Of a DNA stretch of 64,000 bases, positions 1-6,958 are shown one piece after another (position 1 is the stretch's first letter; every line of letters begins with the position of its first letter). The DNA is from Muribacter muris (GTDB lineage: Bacteria > Pseudomonadota > Gammaproteobacteria > Enterobacterales > Pasteurellaceae): NCBI RefSeq assembly GCF_001038205.1, contig NZ_JWIZ01000023.1, positions 62,001 through 126,000 of the forward strand, given 5' to 3'. The notes beneath the pieces are model-generated. The model was not told the DNA's origin, did not search any database, and saw only the letters and a program-made list of their open reading frames with translations. A program made the translations under genes and the position numbers.

Positions 1-40
1 CCTTTGTGAAGCGATTGTCAAAGTACTCTAACTCTTAACA

Positions 41-70
41 AAAATGGCTGATACAATCAGCCATTTTTTA
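41..70 (+). terminator. Intrinsic terminator of a gene left of the window
   Basis: An 11-bp perfect stem (AAATGGCTGAT / ATCAGCCATTT) with a 3-base loop is followed by a T run on the plus strand. It ends about 20 bases before the small lipoprotein start, so it belongs to a plus-strand gene that lies before position 1. Confidence 0.8.
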
Positions 71-75
71 TCCTC

Positions 76-492
76 TTAAAAGGAAGAAATATGAAACGCC
101 TGTTTGCTATTTTTCCGCTCTTTCTGACCGCTTGTAGCAGCGAATCGTCCACCGGACTGAATAGCCAAATCACAGATGCCATAGCAGATAAAGACGCTAT
201 CGGCAAAATGCGCCTCACCCAACAAAAAATGAAACAAGATCAAGCACAACAAGAGGCATTTGAACTTTTCTTCCCATAGTGAGAAGAAATAGTAATATTT
301 ATCATCTTCACCATATCTCCAATATCCACCAGAACCTTCATCAAACAAGATTACAGAAAAGTTAAATATATTACTTTTATCCGGTATAAAACCATCTCCT
401 TCAACTAGAGAAACAAAGTTCCCAAAAATATTAGTAAAAGGTATGGTAAAAAATATAAACAACAAAATATACTGAATGTATTTATTTTTCAT
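76..492 (-). pseudogene. YYYFF-motif small protein, copy 1, with fused non-native C-terminus
   Basis: The first ~73 codons (492 down to about 274) encode an N-terminal hydrophobic segment, a PDKSN motif, then DEGSGGYWRYGEDDKYYYFFSLW. The copy at 4488-4716 has the same plan and stops straight after its final LLW. Here the stop is absent and the frame runs on antisense through the lipoprotein gene, giving a junk tail of ~65 residues. I read this as a 3'-truncated copy at the island border. The family function is unknown. A signal or membrane segment and a position beside toxin/immunity modules make a small immunity or accessory protein possible, which is inference only. Confidence 0.55.
91..279 (+). 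CDS. Small lipoprotein, possibly truncated at the island edge
   Basis: A 62-residue ORF with a good ribosome binding site (AAGGAAG about 6 bases before ATG). Residues 1-15 form a lipoprotein signal ending in the lipobox LTAC, so Cys15 would be lipidated and the rest placed in the periplasm; the mature part is short, polar and Gln/Lys rich. I do not recognise the family. The last codons (ELFFP) run into DNA shared with the opposite-strand YYYFF-type gene relic, and the stop lies in that AT-rich sequence. The natural C-terminus may therefore have been lost when the island joined here. It is the only plus-strand gene in the first 22 kb and probably marks the conserved flank of the accessory region. 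Confidence 0.6.
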   Translation: MKRLFAIFPLFLTACSSESSTGLNSQITDAIADKDAIGKMRLTQQKMKQDQAQQEAFELFFP

Positions 493-583
493 AAAATATA
501 GTACTCTCTATCTATTATTTTAAGAATAATATAAACCTTTCATTGTCTGTTTATTCCTTTTTCTTATATACAATTTTCATAAT

Positions 584-1311
584 TCATCTTTTAAAATATC
601 TTTTAGCTAACAACATATAACACATATCAGAATAAAGCAATATGGAAACAAATAAAAGACAAGCTAAAGAATAAAAAAACATATATATTTCACTATTATT
701 TCTATAGAAAAAAGATATAGATAGAAATGCTATGCCTATCACGTAGGGAATTAAATAAAATGGTTTTATGAAAGAAGGTATTGTTTCAAAATAGAAACCA
801 ATAGTATAATACTTTTCTATTCTCTATTCTCTATTCTCTATTCTCTATTCTCTATTCTCTATTCTCTATTCTCTACCCATACATTGAAACTTAAATTAAT
901 AACATCTTCTATATTGATTTTTTGAGTGTAAATATAAGCTACCATAAAGAAAAATAATATAAAGATAAAAAAGAAAAAGAATAGGTATGGATATAATAAA
1001 TATATTATAATAAAAATGGGAGTAAATATTATTATAAAAGTACAGCCTAGGTTAAATATTGTCGAATAATAAAAGCTTAATACAACCCATTTTTTAACTG
1101 TAATTGATAACCTATATCGGATGAAAAAATAGAATAACTGAAATAAAACGAAACAAAATATATATTTTAATTTTGTTATAAAACTCATATTCAGTTCAGA
1201 ATATATAAATACTCCAGATTGAATAAAGAAAAGTAGAATAAATCCAAACAACGCTGTAATTTTAGGCTCTTTATGCTTTCTGTAATTAAGTAACACGATA
1301 TTATTTGCCAT
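584..1311 (-). pseudogene. Immunity-like multi-pass membrane protein, split by a heptamer tract
   Basis: Paralogue of the 235-residue protein at 4804-5511. The start is ATG at 1311 with GGAGG four bases upstream (MANNIVLLNY). The open frame gives four to five hydrophobic helices up to ...NVWVENRE and stops at 859 inside a tandem TAGAGAA repeat. Past the tract the missing C-terminal third is still readable in another frame (KYYTIGFYFETIPSFIKPF ... LLAKRYFKR, stop at 584) and aligns with FFHKDTLPSFIKPF of the paralogue. The gene was therefore whole before the tract expanded. The unit contains TAG and 7 is not a multiple of 3, so every frame meets a stop within the tract. Very low GC suggests transfer. 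Confidence 0.75.
820..875. repeat. Heptanucleotide tandem repeat, 8 perfect units
   Basis: Eight exact copies of TTCTCTA (minus strand TAGAGAA), with a ninth imperfect unit at 813-819. It lies inside the coding region of the immunity-like gene 584-1311. Heptamer repeats are known phase-variation elements in Pasteurellaceae. In this case the unit carries an in-frame stop in all three frames once three or more units are present, so copy-number change would restore the gene only by near-complete loss of the tract. Confidence 0.95.
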
Positions 1312-1356
1312 ATTACCTCCAAATTTTTTCTTTGATATTCTCACTAATATTATATA

Positions 1357-1469
1357 TTACAAATTTACAAATGAAGTTAGTATTACAACTAGTACTCCTC
1401 AAAATAATAAAACTATACTTGAGATAATTATACCTATTAAAAAATCCAGTAATAATTGACAATCTACAA
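1357..1469 (-). pseudogene. Degraded effector-tip remnant (hydrophobic)
   Basis: Between two immunity-like genes one minus-strand frame reads a hydrophobic stretch, DFLIGIIISSIVLLF, then one TGA, then GVLVVILTSFVNL and TAA. Length, placement just upstream of an immunity-like gene, and the two membrane-helix pattern resemble the C-terminal tip of the effector at 5515-6957, but no direct sequence match is clear. I call it a decayed tip by position and composition. Confidence 0.35.
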
Positions 1470-2158
1470 CTACCGTTCTTTGTTTAGATAAAAATATTTT
1501 ATGGATAAAATAATGTAACAGAAATCAGAGTAAAAAAGTATTGCATTAAGTAATAATATAGCTTGAGAAAAATAATACATTGCCTCTATATTTGATCTAT
1601 AAAAAAATGATATAAGAAGTAAAGATAATATTAACATATATATAATAATAGCAATAAAGTATATATATTTAGGGATAGTATCCTTATAGAAAAAGATAAC
1701 ATTATACCTTATTTTCTTTTTATTAAACCAAATATCAATACTATTATTTATAATAGTAGATACATCTAACTTTATAGAAAATGCAATTGATATACAAAAA
1801 ATTATAGCTAATGCAAATAAGAATAAAAGAAAAAGATACTTATATTCAATATACACTTTAATAAATACAGGGTAAAAAATTAAAAAAGAACTAGAGCCAA
1901 TATTAAAAATTGTAGATTGCAAGATTAAACTAATAACCTTATCTACTTTAGAATAAATTTTTCTGTGGATAAAGAAAAAAGCAAATTCAAATAAGGTCAT
2001 AAAATGAAAATATATATTTTGTTCTGATGGGTTAGGATAACTTCCTCAAATAGAAAACTTGCTTGATAACAGATAAGTATAGTAAACATTATTATAGAAA
2101 ATTTAATATTTGAATTGTTTTTATATTGATTTAATACTATTAATTTCTGTTCTTCCAC
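1470..2158 (-). pseudogene. Immunity-like membrane protein with one frameshift
   Basis: The open part (1470-2000, 176 residues) is hydrophobic and carries the family signature W-x(13)-FFYKDTIP, matching FFHKDTLP in the intact paralogue at 4804-5511. Its N-terminal third lies upstream in a second frame: a GTG at 2158 with AAGGA before it begins VEEQKLIVLNQYKNN and continues through a first membrane helix to ...HQNKIYIFIL, then TGA. A single-base change near 2010 in an AT-rich stretch would join the two frames into a protein of about 230 residues. It lies directly after the orphan tip 2186-2440, as an immunity gene would. Either a recent pseudogene or a sequencing indel. Confidence 0.65.
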
Positions 2159-2185
2159 ATACGATCCTTAAGTTCATTAGACTTA

Positions 2186-2440
2186 TTAGCATATTTTATA
2201 TGCAGTATAAATTACTACTGCTCCAGCAAAAAATACTAACATTATTGCTGGATGTTTAGGTAGCTTACTTGCCATTAATATTATTGAGGTTAGTGAAATT
2301 TCACTAGCAATTTTAGTTATAACTGCGACGCCAAAACTCATTCCTATTCGCCCAATTAATTCAGCAATATCACGGCTCCCTTCCTCATCTAGCATTACCG
2401 TTTCATAATCTCCAATAAAATCAAGAACTAAAATTATCAT
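2186..2440 (-). CDS. Orphan C-terminal tip of the vgrG-linked effector
   Basis: 84 residues. Residues 4-34 match the effector at 5515-6957 almost exactly (LVLDFIGDYETVMLDEEGSR, then IAELIGRIG); the remainder is a different pair of membrane helices ending AVVIYTAYKIC. It lacks the ~390-residue N-terminal part, so it is a displaced module rather than a complete effector. Its ATG overlaps the TGA of the preceding gene (ATGA), so it could be translated by coupling. The gene after it (1470-2158) is immunity-like, giving the tip-plus-immunity order of an orphan polymorphic-toxin cassette. Independent function is uncertain; acting as a recombination donor is the more likely role. Confidence 0.7.
   Translation of the reverse strand: MIILVLDFIGDYETVMLDEEGSRDIAELIGRIGMSFGVAVITKIASEISLTSIILMASKLPKHPAIMLVFFAGAVVIYTAYKIC
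2330..2431. repeat. Direct repeat, donor copy, in the orphan tip
   Basis: About 102 bp, same orientation and about 97% identical (three differences seen by eye) to 5695-5796, 3365 bp away. It covers the conserved LVLDFIGDYETVML...GRIG segment. Identity falls sharply on the tip side, where the two effector ends diverge. Confidence 0.9.
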
Positions 2441-3252
2441 TTACCTGATTTAGAGGAATTATATAAATAATATTTTATTAAAAGAAAAAAATAACAAACC
2501 TGACTATAAGAGGTTGTAAGTAAGATTATAGATAACCCAAATGAAAAATATACAAATTTTTCTGGAGAATATCGAGATATAAAAAAATAAAATATTGAAA
2601 TAGAAGCAATTACATAAAGTAAAGCCCAAAAAAAATTATTATTTAATGGTTTAGGAAATGATTCAAAATCTAAAAATAAAATTTGATTTTCTTTCTTTTC
2701 TTCTACTTTCCAATGATGGAGGCTTCTTAGAGCTATTTCATTCACATTTTTATTATATGTATAAATAAATGCAGTTATCACAATGAACCCTAGAAAAGAA
2801 ATAAAAAAATAAAAAAAGTAATAATTTTTAATCACTTCAATTAATACATATGGAAAAAGCGGAAATAAAAAAACTGAACCTATATTGAAAAATATAGATC
2901 TAAAAAACATTGCCAATATATAGTTGCTTTTTTGTAAGCTTTTTATAAGTACTATCCCACCCAAAAATAGCATTACCTCAAATAATACATAGATACTTAT
3001 AAATTTCCAGTCTATATTTAAAAGAGAATTGTAAGTGATAATTTGATCAACCGAAATAGCTATCCATATAATAAATAAAGGATATGCGTAGATAGATATT
3101 TTTATATCGGGACTAAGTAATATTATTTTTTTCATTTTATTCAAAAACCTTATGCAATAATTCTTTATTGTTATTAGATAATTTTGAAATAACCATACCT
3201 TAACAGCAATAGTAATTCCTATAATATCTAATGTTATTTCAATTGTTGACAA
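2437..3252 (-). CDS. Immunity-like multi-pass membrane protein, fused at the N-terminus to a tip-like piece
   Basis: 271 residues when begun at the TTG at 3252. Residues ~45-271 align with the other immunity-like proteins: six to seven hydrophobic helices, a conserved HHW, then FLDFESFP where relatives have FFHKDTLP. Residues 1-35 (STIEITLDIIGITIAVKVW) are extra and resemble the tip segment LGLVLDFIGDYETV; the frame stays open upstream to ~3370 (NLPNTLKGIITGL) without an ATG. I infer that a tip fragment and an immunity gene have been joined in frame. The true start is unknown; an internal start near the Met at residue 40 is possible. The stop overlaps the next ATG. GC is far below that of the flanking genome. 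Confidence 0.5.
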   Translation of the reverse strand: MSTIEITLDIIGITIAVKVWLFQNYLITIKNYCIRFLNKMKKIILLSPDIKISIYAYPLFIIWIAISVDQIITYNSLLNIDWKFISIYVLFEVMLFLGGIVLIKSLQKSNYILAMFFRSIFFNIGSVFLFPLFPYVLIEVIKNYYFFYFFISFLGFIVITAFIYTYNKNVNEIALRSLHHWKVEEKKENQILFLDFESFPKPLNNNFFWALLYVIASISIFYFFISRYSPEKFVYFSFGLSIILLTTSYSQVCYFFLLIKYYLYNSSKSGK

Positions 3253-3309
3253 ACCAGTAATTATCCCTTTTAAAGTATTAGGTAAATTGATCTTATCTTT
3301 AGATAAAAT

Positions 3310-3385
3310 TCTTTTTCCTATGGGAAGAAAAGAAGTAGTAATATTTCTCTTGAGAGATGAAGTTACAAAAAATTAGTGAAAGGAG
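3310..3385 (-). pseudogene. YYYFF-motif small protein, copy 3, short relic
   Basis: A ~70 bp stretch still carries the KYYYFF coding string and a GTAACTTC block comparable with the C-terminal halves of copies at 274-492 and 4488-4716, but with internal deletions and no N-terminus. Recognised only by comparison with those copies. Confidence 0.3.
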
Positions 3386-3438
3386 ACATATAATCTTATT
3401 TCCTTAAATATAAATACCGCCTTACTAGTACTTTTTTC

Positions 3439-4188
3439 TTAATCAATTCTCTCAATAAAAAGTTGCGACCATTCATAAGGTAAATCGTCCCCTATAGGAT
3501 TTTCATTATATTTTTCTCTTCCAACTGTAAAGCTTAATATCAGCTTATGACCGTTTCTTTCCGTTTCAAATTCATAAATCGCATAGGCTTGCCTACTAAT
3601 TTTATCATATGTATCTTGATTAAAATGTTTATATCCGGAATCTGTATATTTTAGCCATTCTTTTTCGTCCAAATATTTTAATAATTTCTTTTGTTTAAAG
3701 ATCAAGCCTAATGCTTCAAAATCTTCTTTTTTAAAATAGCCAAAATCTTGATATTTATCGTATTCTTCATAATACCCATAAATACCAACCTTATTCCAAG
3801 GTTTATTTTCAGCCTCTCTGCTTATCCAACTATCATATGAAAAAAATGTACCTTTTTTTTCGTCCGAAGGATAAGATATAATAATAACATAATCCATAGT
3901 TCCCATTAAAATTGGTTTTGAAGTAATCTTTGAAAGATGAAATTCAAAAATTATATTTTTCTCCTTATTTAACTCATCTATACTTTTCTCTAGGCTAAGT
4001 ATTTGAATATTAAGGTTTATAAACTTTATTAAATTTAACACAAAATAATCATTTTTATAGATATCATTGACGTTCATATAAAATTGATATTTTTCATTAT
4101 TTTGTATCTTTTTCAAGTCCATTAAATTTTCTCCTCTCACCAGAATAGAAAATAATATTATAATAAAAGCAATTAAAAATTTTATCAT
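3439..4188 (-). CDS. Exported hypothetical protein, candidate immunity protein
   Basis: 249 residues. Residues 1-19 are a signal-like hydrophobic segment (MIKFLIAFIIILFSILVRG), followed by a soluble, Lys/Glu/Tyr-rich domain with several Trp and ending LFIERID. I do not recognise the family. The ATG overlaps the stop of a short upstream frame ending EYDPYFYAKNKK, which looks like the C-terminal tail of another protein, giving the same end-fragment then downstream gene arrangement seen with the membrane-type immunity genes nearby. A periplasmic immunity protein for a lost effector tip would fit. It appears intact, with very AT-rich codon use unlike the rest of the window. Confidence 0.5.
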   Translation of the reverse strand: MIKFLIAFIIILFSILVRGENLMDLKKIQNNEKYQFYMNVNDIYKNDYFVLNLIKFINLNIQILSLEKSIDELNKEKNIIFEFHLSKITSKPILMGTMDYVIIISYPSDEKKGTFFSYDSWISREAENKPWNKVGIYGYYEEYDKYQDFGYFKKEDFEALGLIFKQKKLLKYLDEKEWLKYTDSGYKHFNQDTYDKISRQAYAIYEFETERNGHKLILSFTVGREKYNENPIGDDLPYEWSQLFIERID

Positions 4189-4256
4189 TTTTTATTTTTC
4201 GCATAAAAATAAGGATCGTACTCACTCTTTCCTTTAATAATTTTTTCCACAGATTT
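4185..4256 (-). pseudogene. Tail fragment of a lost effector module
   Basis: A frame of 23 codons (KSVEKIIKGKSEYDPYFYAKNKK without its start) ends in TGA overlapping the ATG of the exported protein. An in-frame TGA precedes it; neighbouring frames upstream (RKYRVLPFNEN) suggest one or two indels. It is read as the last residues of a toxin tip that once preceded its immunity gene. Confidence 0.35.
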
Positions 4257-4487
4257 TCATTGAAAGGAAGAACTCTATATTTTCTATCTCACTGAATTAA
4301 ATCAATAGTTAGTAGTATTTTATATAAAAACCCTCTATTAATGCATTAGAAAAAATTTGCACAGCTAATTTATAAACTATAATTACTTGCTTTGTTTCAT
4401 TTTTATCGCAGAACATCAAGTATTAAAATCCAGTTTATCAAACCCTGTACATTTATTTTCTTCTCCTATGTAGAAATAGGTATTTTC

Positions 4488-4716
4488 TTACCATAGTAAG
4501 AAGAAATAGTAATATTTATCATCTTTACTATACCTCCAATACTGCCCTGAACCCTCATCAAGTTTTGTTACAAAAAAATGTTAAAGTATTACTCCGATCA
4601 GGTATATAGCCACTATTACTTGTTCTATCGGCAATCAGTAGTATATTCATTATTAAATTTCTTAATATATAAATAAAGAATATAACAATAAATAAAATAG
4701 CAAATTTTATTTTCAT
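4488..4716 (-). pseudogene. YYYFF-motif small protein, copy 2, frameshifted in a T7 run
   Basis: ATG at 4716 starts MKIKFAILFIVIFFIYIL (signal or membrane helix), then YIPDRSNTLTFF. A run of seven T on the coding strand (A at 4572-4578 on plus) shifts the frame into CNKT-stop. With six T the frame continues VTKLDEGSGQYWRYSKDDKYYYFFLLW and TAA at 4488, giving ~75 residues that match copy 1. Either a pseudogene or a slippage-prone gene. Confidence 0.6.
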
Positions 4717-4803
4717 AAAATAAAATTTATTTCCCTTTGAAATCCAAGAAAAGAGTTTTATGATACCACCTAATTATAGACACTTAAGCTCTCTTTCAAA
4801 AAA

Positions 4804-5511
4804 TCATCTAAATTTTCTTTTATATAAAAAATATCTCATTAATAAAATAATATAGCACATATATCCATATAGCATAAAAGCACTAAAAGATATAGCGGAT
4901 AAAACCATATAATACTCGGCTTCTTTTCCTGCTCTATTTATAAAAGTAGTAAAATATAATAAAATTAGCAATATAGCAGGTAATAGTGAAAATGGCTTAA
5001 TAAAGCTAGGCAAAGTATCTTTATGAAAAAAAATAATTCTATACCTTTTACTTTTATCTCCTTTAATCCAAAATCGATAGCTATTCTTAATAACATTTAA
5101 AAAATTGATATTAGATGTGTATATAGCAGCAACTATAAAGTAAAATAAAACTTGAATAAAAAATAAAATATATAATTCTTTATATTTAAATAATGCAATA
5201 ATAAATGCAGGATGAACTATAAAAAAACAAATGATCCCAAAGTTTATTGATATTGAGTGAAATATCATTAACCGTATAAATTTTTTATCAGCCTTTATCT
5301 TATTATTCTTAACATAGAGAAATATGAAAAAAATAATTTCTATTAAAATTCCTCCCCCTCCGAACATTAATATTCTGTTATTAGGATCGCTAGCTATAAT
5401 AATAAATCCAAGTTGAGCTAGCAATAATAAAAAAACAGAAAAAAACAATGTGATATAGAAACCTTCATCATATTGATATTTTATTAAAATAATATTATTT
5501 TTACCTTTCAT
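4804..5511 (-). CDS. Multi-pass membrane protein, putative immunity to the effector upstream
   Basis: 235 residues, strongly hydrophobic, about six membrane helices, with a conserved central RFWIKGDKSKRY loop then FFHKDTLPSFIKP. It begins three bases after the stop of the 480-residue putative effector, so the pair is co-translated. Three more paralogues lie downstream (584, 1470, 2437), two of them broken. Known effectors that form pores in the inner membrane have multi-pass immunity proteins, so inner-membrane protection against the hydrophobic tip of the preceding protein is the likely role. That is inference from position and topology; no family name could be assigned. This is the only paralogue that is both intact and unfused. 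Confidence 0.65.
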   Translation of the reverse strand: MKGKNNIILIKYQYDEGFYITLFFSVFLLLLAQLGFIIIASDPNNRILMFGGGGILIEIIFFIFLYVKNNKIKADKKFIRLMIFHSISINFGIICFFIVHPAFIIALFKYKELYILFFIQVLFYFIVAAIYTSNINFLNVIKNSYRFWIKGDKSKRYRIIFFHKDTLPSFIKPFSLLPAILLILLYFTTFINRAGKEAEYYMVLSAISFSAFMLYGYMCYIILLMRYFLYKRKFR

Positions 5512-5514
5512 AAT

Positions 5515-6957
5515 TTACTTCCATATACTGTCTTTAATTATACTAGAGCCTTTAGATATAAAATATGCTGTACCAATTATAACTAATCCAGAAAAGATAA
5601 TAATTCCAATAACCGGTATTATTATTCCTGTTGGGATTAATCTCATTATTAGTGTTAATGAAATATTACTAATGACAGTAGTAGCTATAGCTCCGCCAAA
5701 ACTAATTCCTATTCGCCCAATTAATTCAGCAATATTACGGCTCCCTTCCTCATCTAGCATTACCGTTTCATAATCTCCAATAAAATCAAGTACTAATCCC
5801 AACTTGGCTAACTTACCTGATATGGTATCTTTTAAAACTGCTTTAGGGTGAATAACATTTTGTGCCGATATCCAAACCCTCTTTATATCTTTTGTTAAAT
5901 GAATACCGCCTGTAATGCCTTTTAATTTTATATGGGCTAAACCTGCATGAGTAAAACCAAATGGAGGATTATACCCCTTAAAGACGATTGCCAAATAACC
6001 TTTTATCCATTTTACTTCAACTGTCCGATTAAGTGCATTTAACCAATGTTTATTCTCTATCATATAACTTGCTGTCGTACTCCCTACTACCCACTCATCA
6101 CTATATTGATTATTATACATAGCAACATAACTTATCAACTCATTAAAGTCTTTTTCACTCAGATATTCTTCTAATTCTGCGACTTTAAGTGTTTTAGGTT
6201 TCTCAGCTTTCTGGATAGCATTTCGATGAAATTTATAAGACGCTTCCGCAAAGGGATCTTCCATTCTATACTCAAAATGAGATTTTTCTTCTAAGACTAA
6301 TAATACAATCACTTCTTTCGCTTCATTTTTTACGCATTGCATACCATTGCTTGTCCATAATTCATCAAAACTATGTTTAATCTCATTAGGCAAATACGGT
6401 GGCTTAAGCACATTTGAGTAATGAAATTGATCCAAACCTTGCAACCAATTATATGAGGCTTCTTGATGTTGCTTAAACAGTTGATAGTAAGCATTTAAAT
6501 CTTCCAAATCCGAAAAACCAACATAAAGTGGATCTAACCACACAGCAGGTTTATCGTATTCATCGGTATCTTGAGATGACGGAGGCACGCGATAACGCCC
6601 AATTTCAATGTCTTTAGATTTTACAACAAATGTACCGTCAAAATAACGACTGACTTTTATATGATAAGGAACACCTCGATTGGATATAGCAAACCCTCCA
6701 CTGATTAATTTCTTCTGCTTAACATCATAAACCGCATTTAATCGGAAATCTTGATCTCCCTTTTGGCTTGGTAAAATATCTACGCTTAAATCGCTCCAGA
6801 TTTGGCTATTAAAATTAAACACGATCTCCTGTACTGCACCTAACACGATCTGATAATTACACCCTCTTACCAGTTTATCTACCGGTTCTCCAGGCAGATA
6901 GATACAACGTGTTTCTTGCTGTCTTGGTGGAATTTGCTGTTGATTTTTTGTTGTCAT
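5515..6957 (-). CDS. Putative type VI effector with membrane-inserting C-terminus
   Basis: 480 residues, one base after the vgrG stop (TAA-A-ATG). Residues 1-380 are soluble with no signal peptide or named motif that I recognise. Residues ~385-415 hold LVLDFIGDYETVMLDEEGSR, and residues ~418-470 form two Gly-rich hydrophobic helices (IGRIGISFGGAIATTVI; IIIPVIGIIIFSGLVIIGTAYF). A large soluble part with a terminal hydrophobic hairpin, encoded directly after a VgrG and before a multi-pass membrane protein, is the layout of pore-forming T6SS effectors. A second copy of only the last module lies at 2186-2440. GC falls towards the 3' end, consistent with tip replacement. No enzymatic motif was seen. 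The effector role is inferred. Confidence 0.65.
   Translation of the reverse strand: MTTKNQQQIPPRQQETRCIYLPGEPVDKLVRGCNYQIVLGAVQEIVFNFNSQIWSDLSVDILPSQKGDQDFRLNAVYDVKQKKLISGGFAISNRGVPYHIKVSRYFDGTFVVKSKDIEIGRYRVPPSSQDTDEYDKPAVWLDPLYVGFSDLEDLNAYYQLFKQHQEASYNWLQGLDQFHYSNVLKPPYLPNEIKHSFDELWTSNGMQCVKNEAKEVIVLLVLEEKSHFEYRMEDPFAEASYKFHRNAIQKAEKPKTLKVAELEEYLSEKDFNELISYVAMYNNQYSDEWVVGSTTASYMIENKHWLNALNRTVEVKWIKGYLAIVFKGYNPPFGFTHAGLAHIKLKGITGGIHLTKDIKRVWISAQNVIHPKAVLKDTISGKLAKLGLVLDFIGDYETVMLDEEGSRNIAELIGRIGISFGGAIATTVISNISLTLIMRLIPTGIIIPVIGIIIFSGLVIIGTAYFISKGSSIIKDSIWK
5695..5796. repeat. Direct repeat, recipient copy, in the intact effector
   Basis: Partner of 2330-2431. It marks the junction between the constant body and the variable hydrophobic tip of the effector gene. 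Recombination between the two copies would delete the 3.4 kb between them and install the orphan tip together with the immunity-like gene at 1470-2158. Confidence 0.9.
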
Positions 6958-6958
6958 T

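Noticed and set aside
820-875. Heptamer tract as a classic reversible phase-variation switch
   Set aside because: Every frame through three or more TAGAGAA units contains TAG, so gain or loss of single units cannot turn the gene on.
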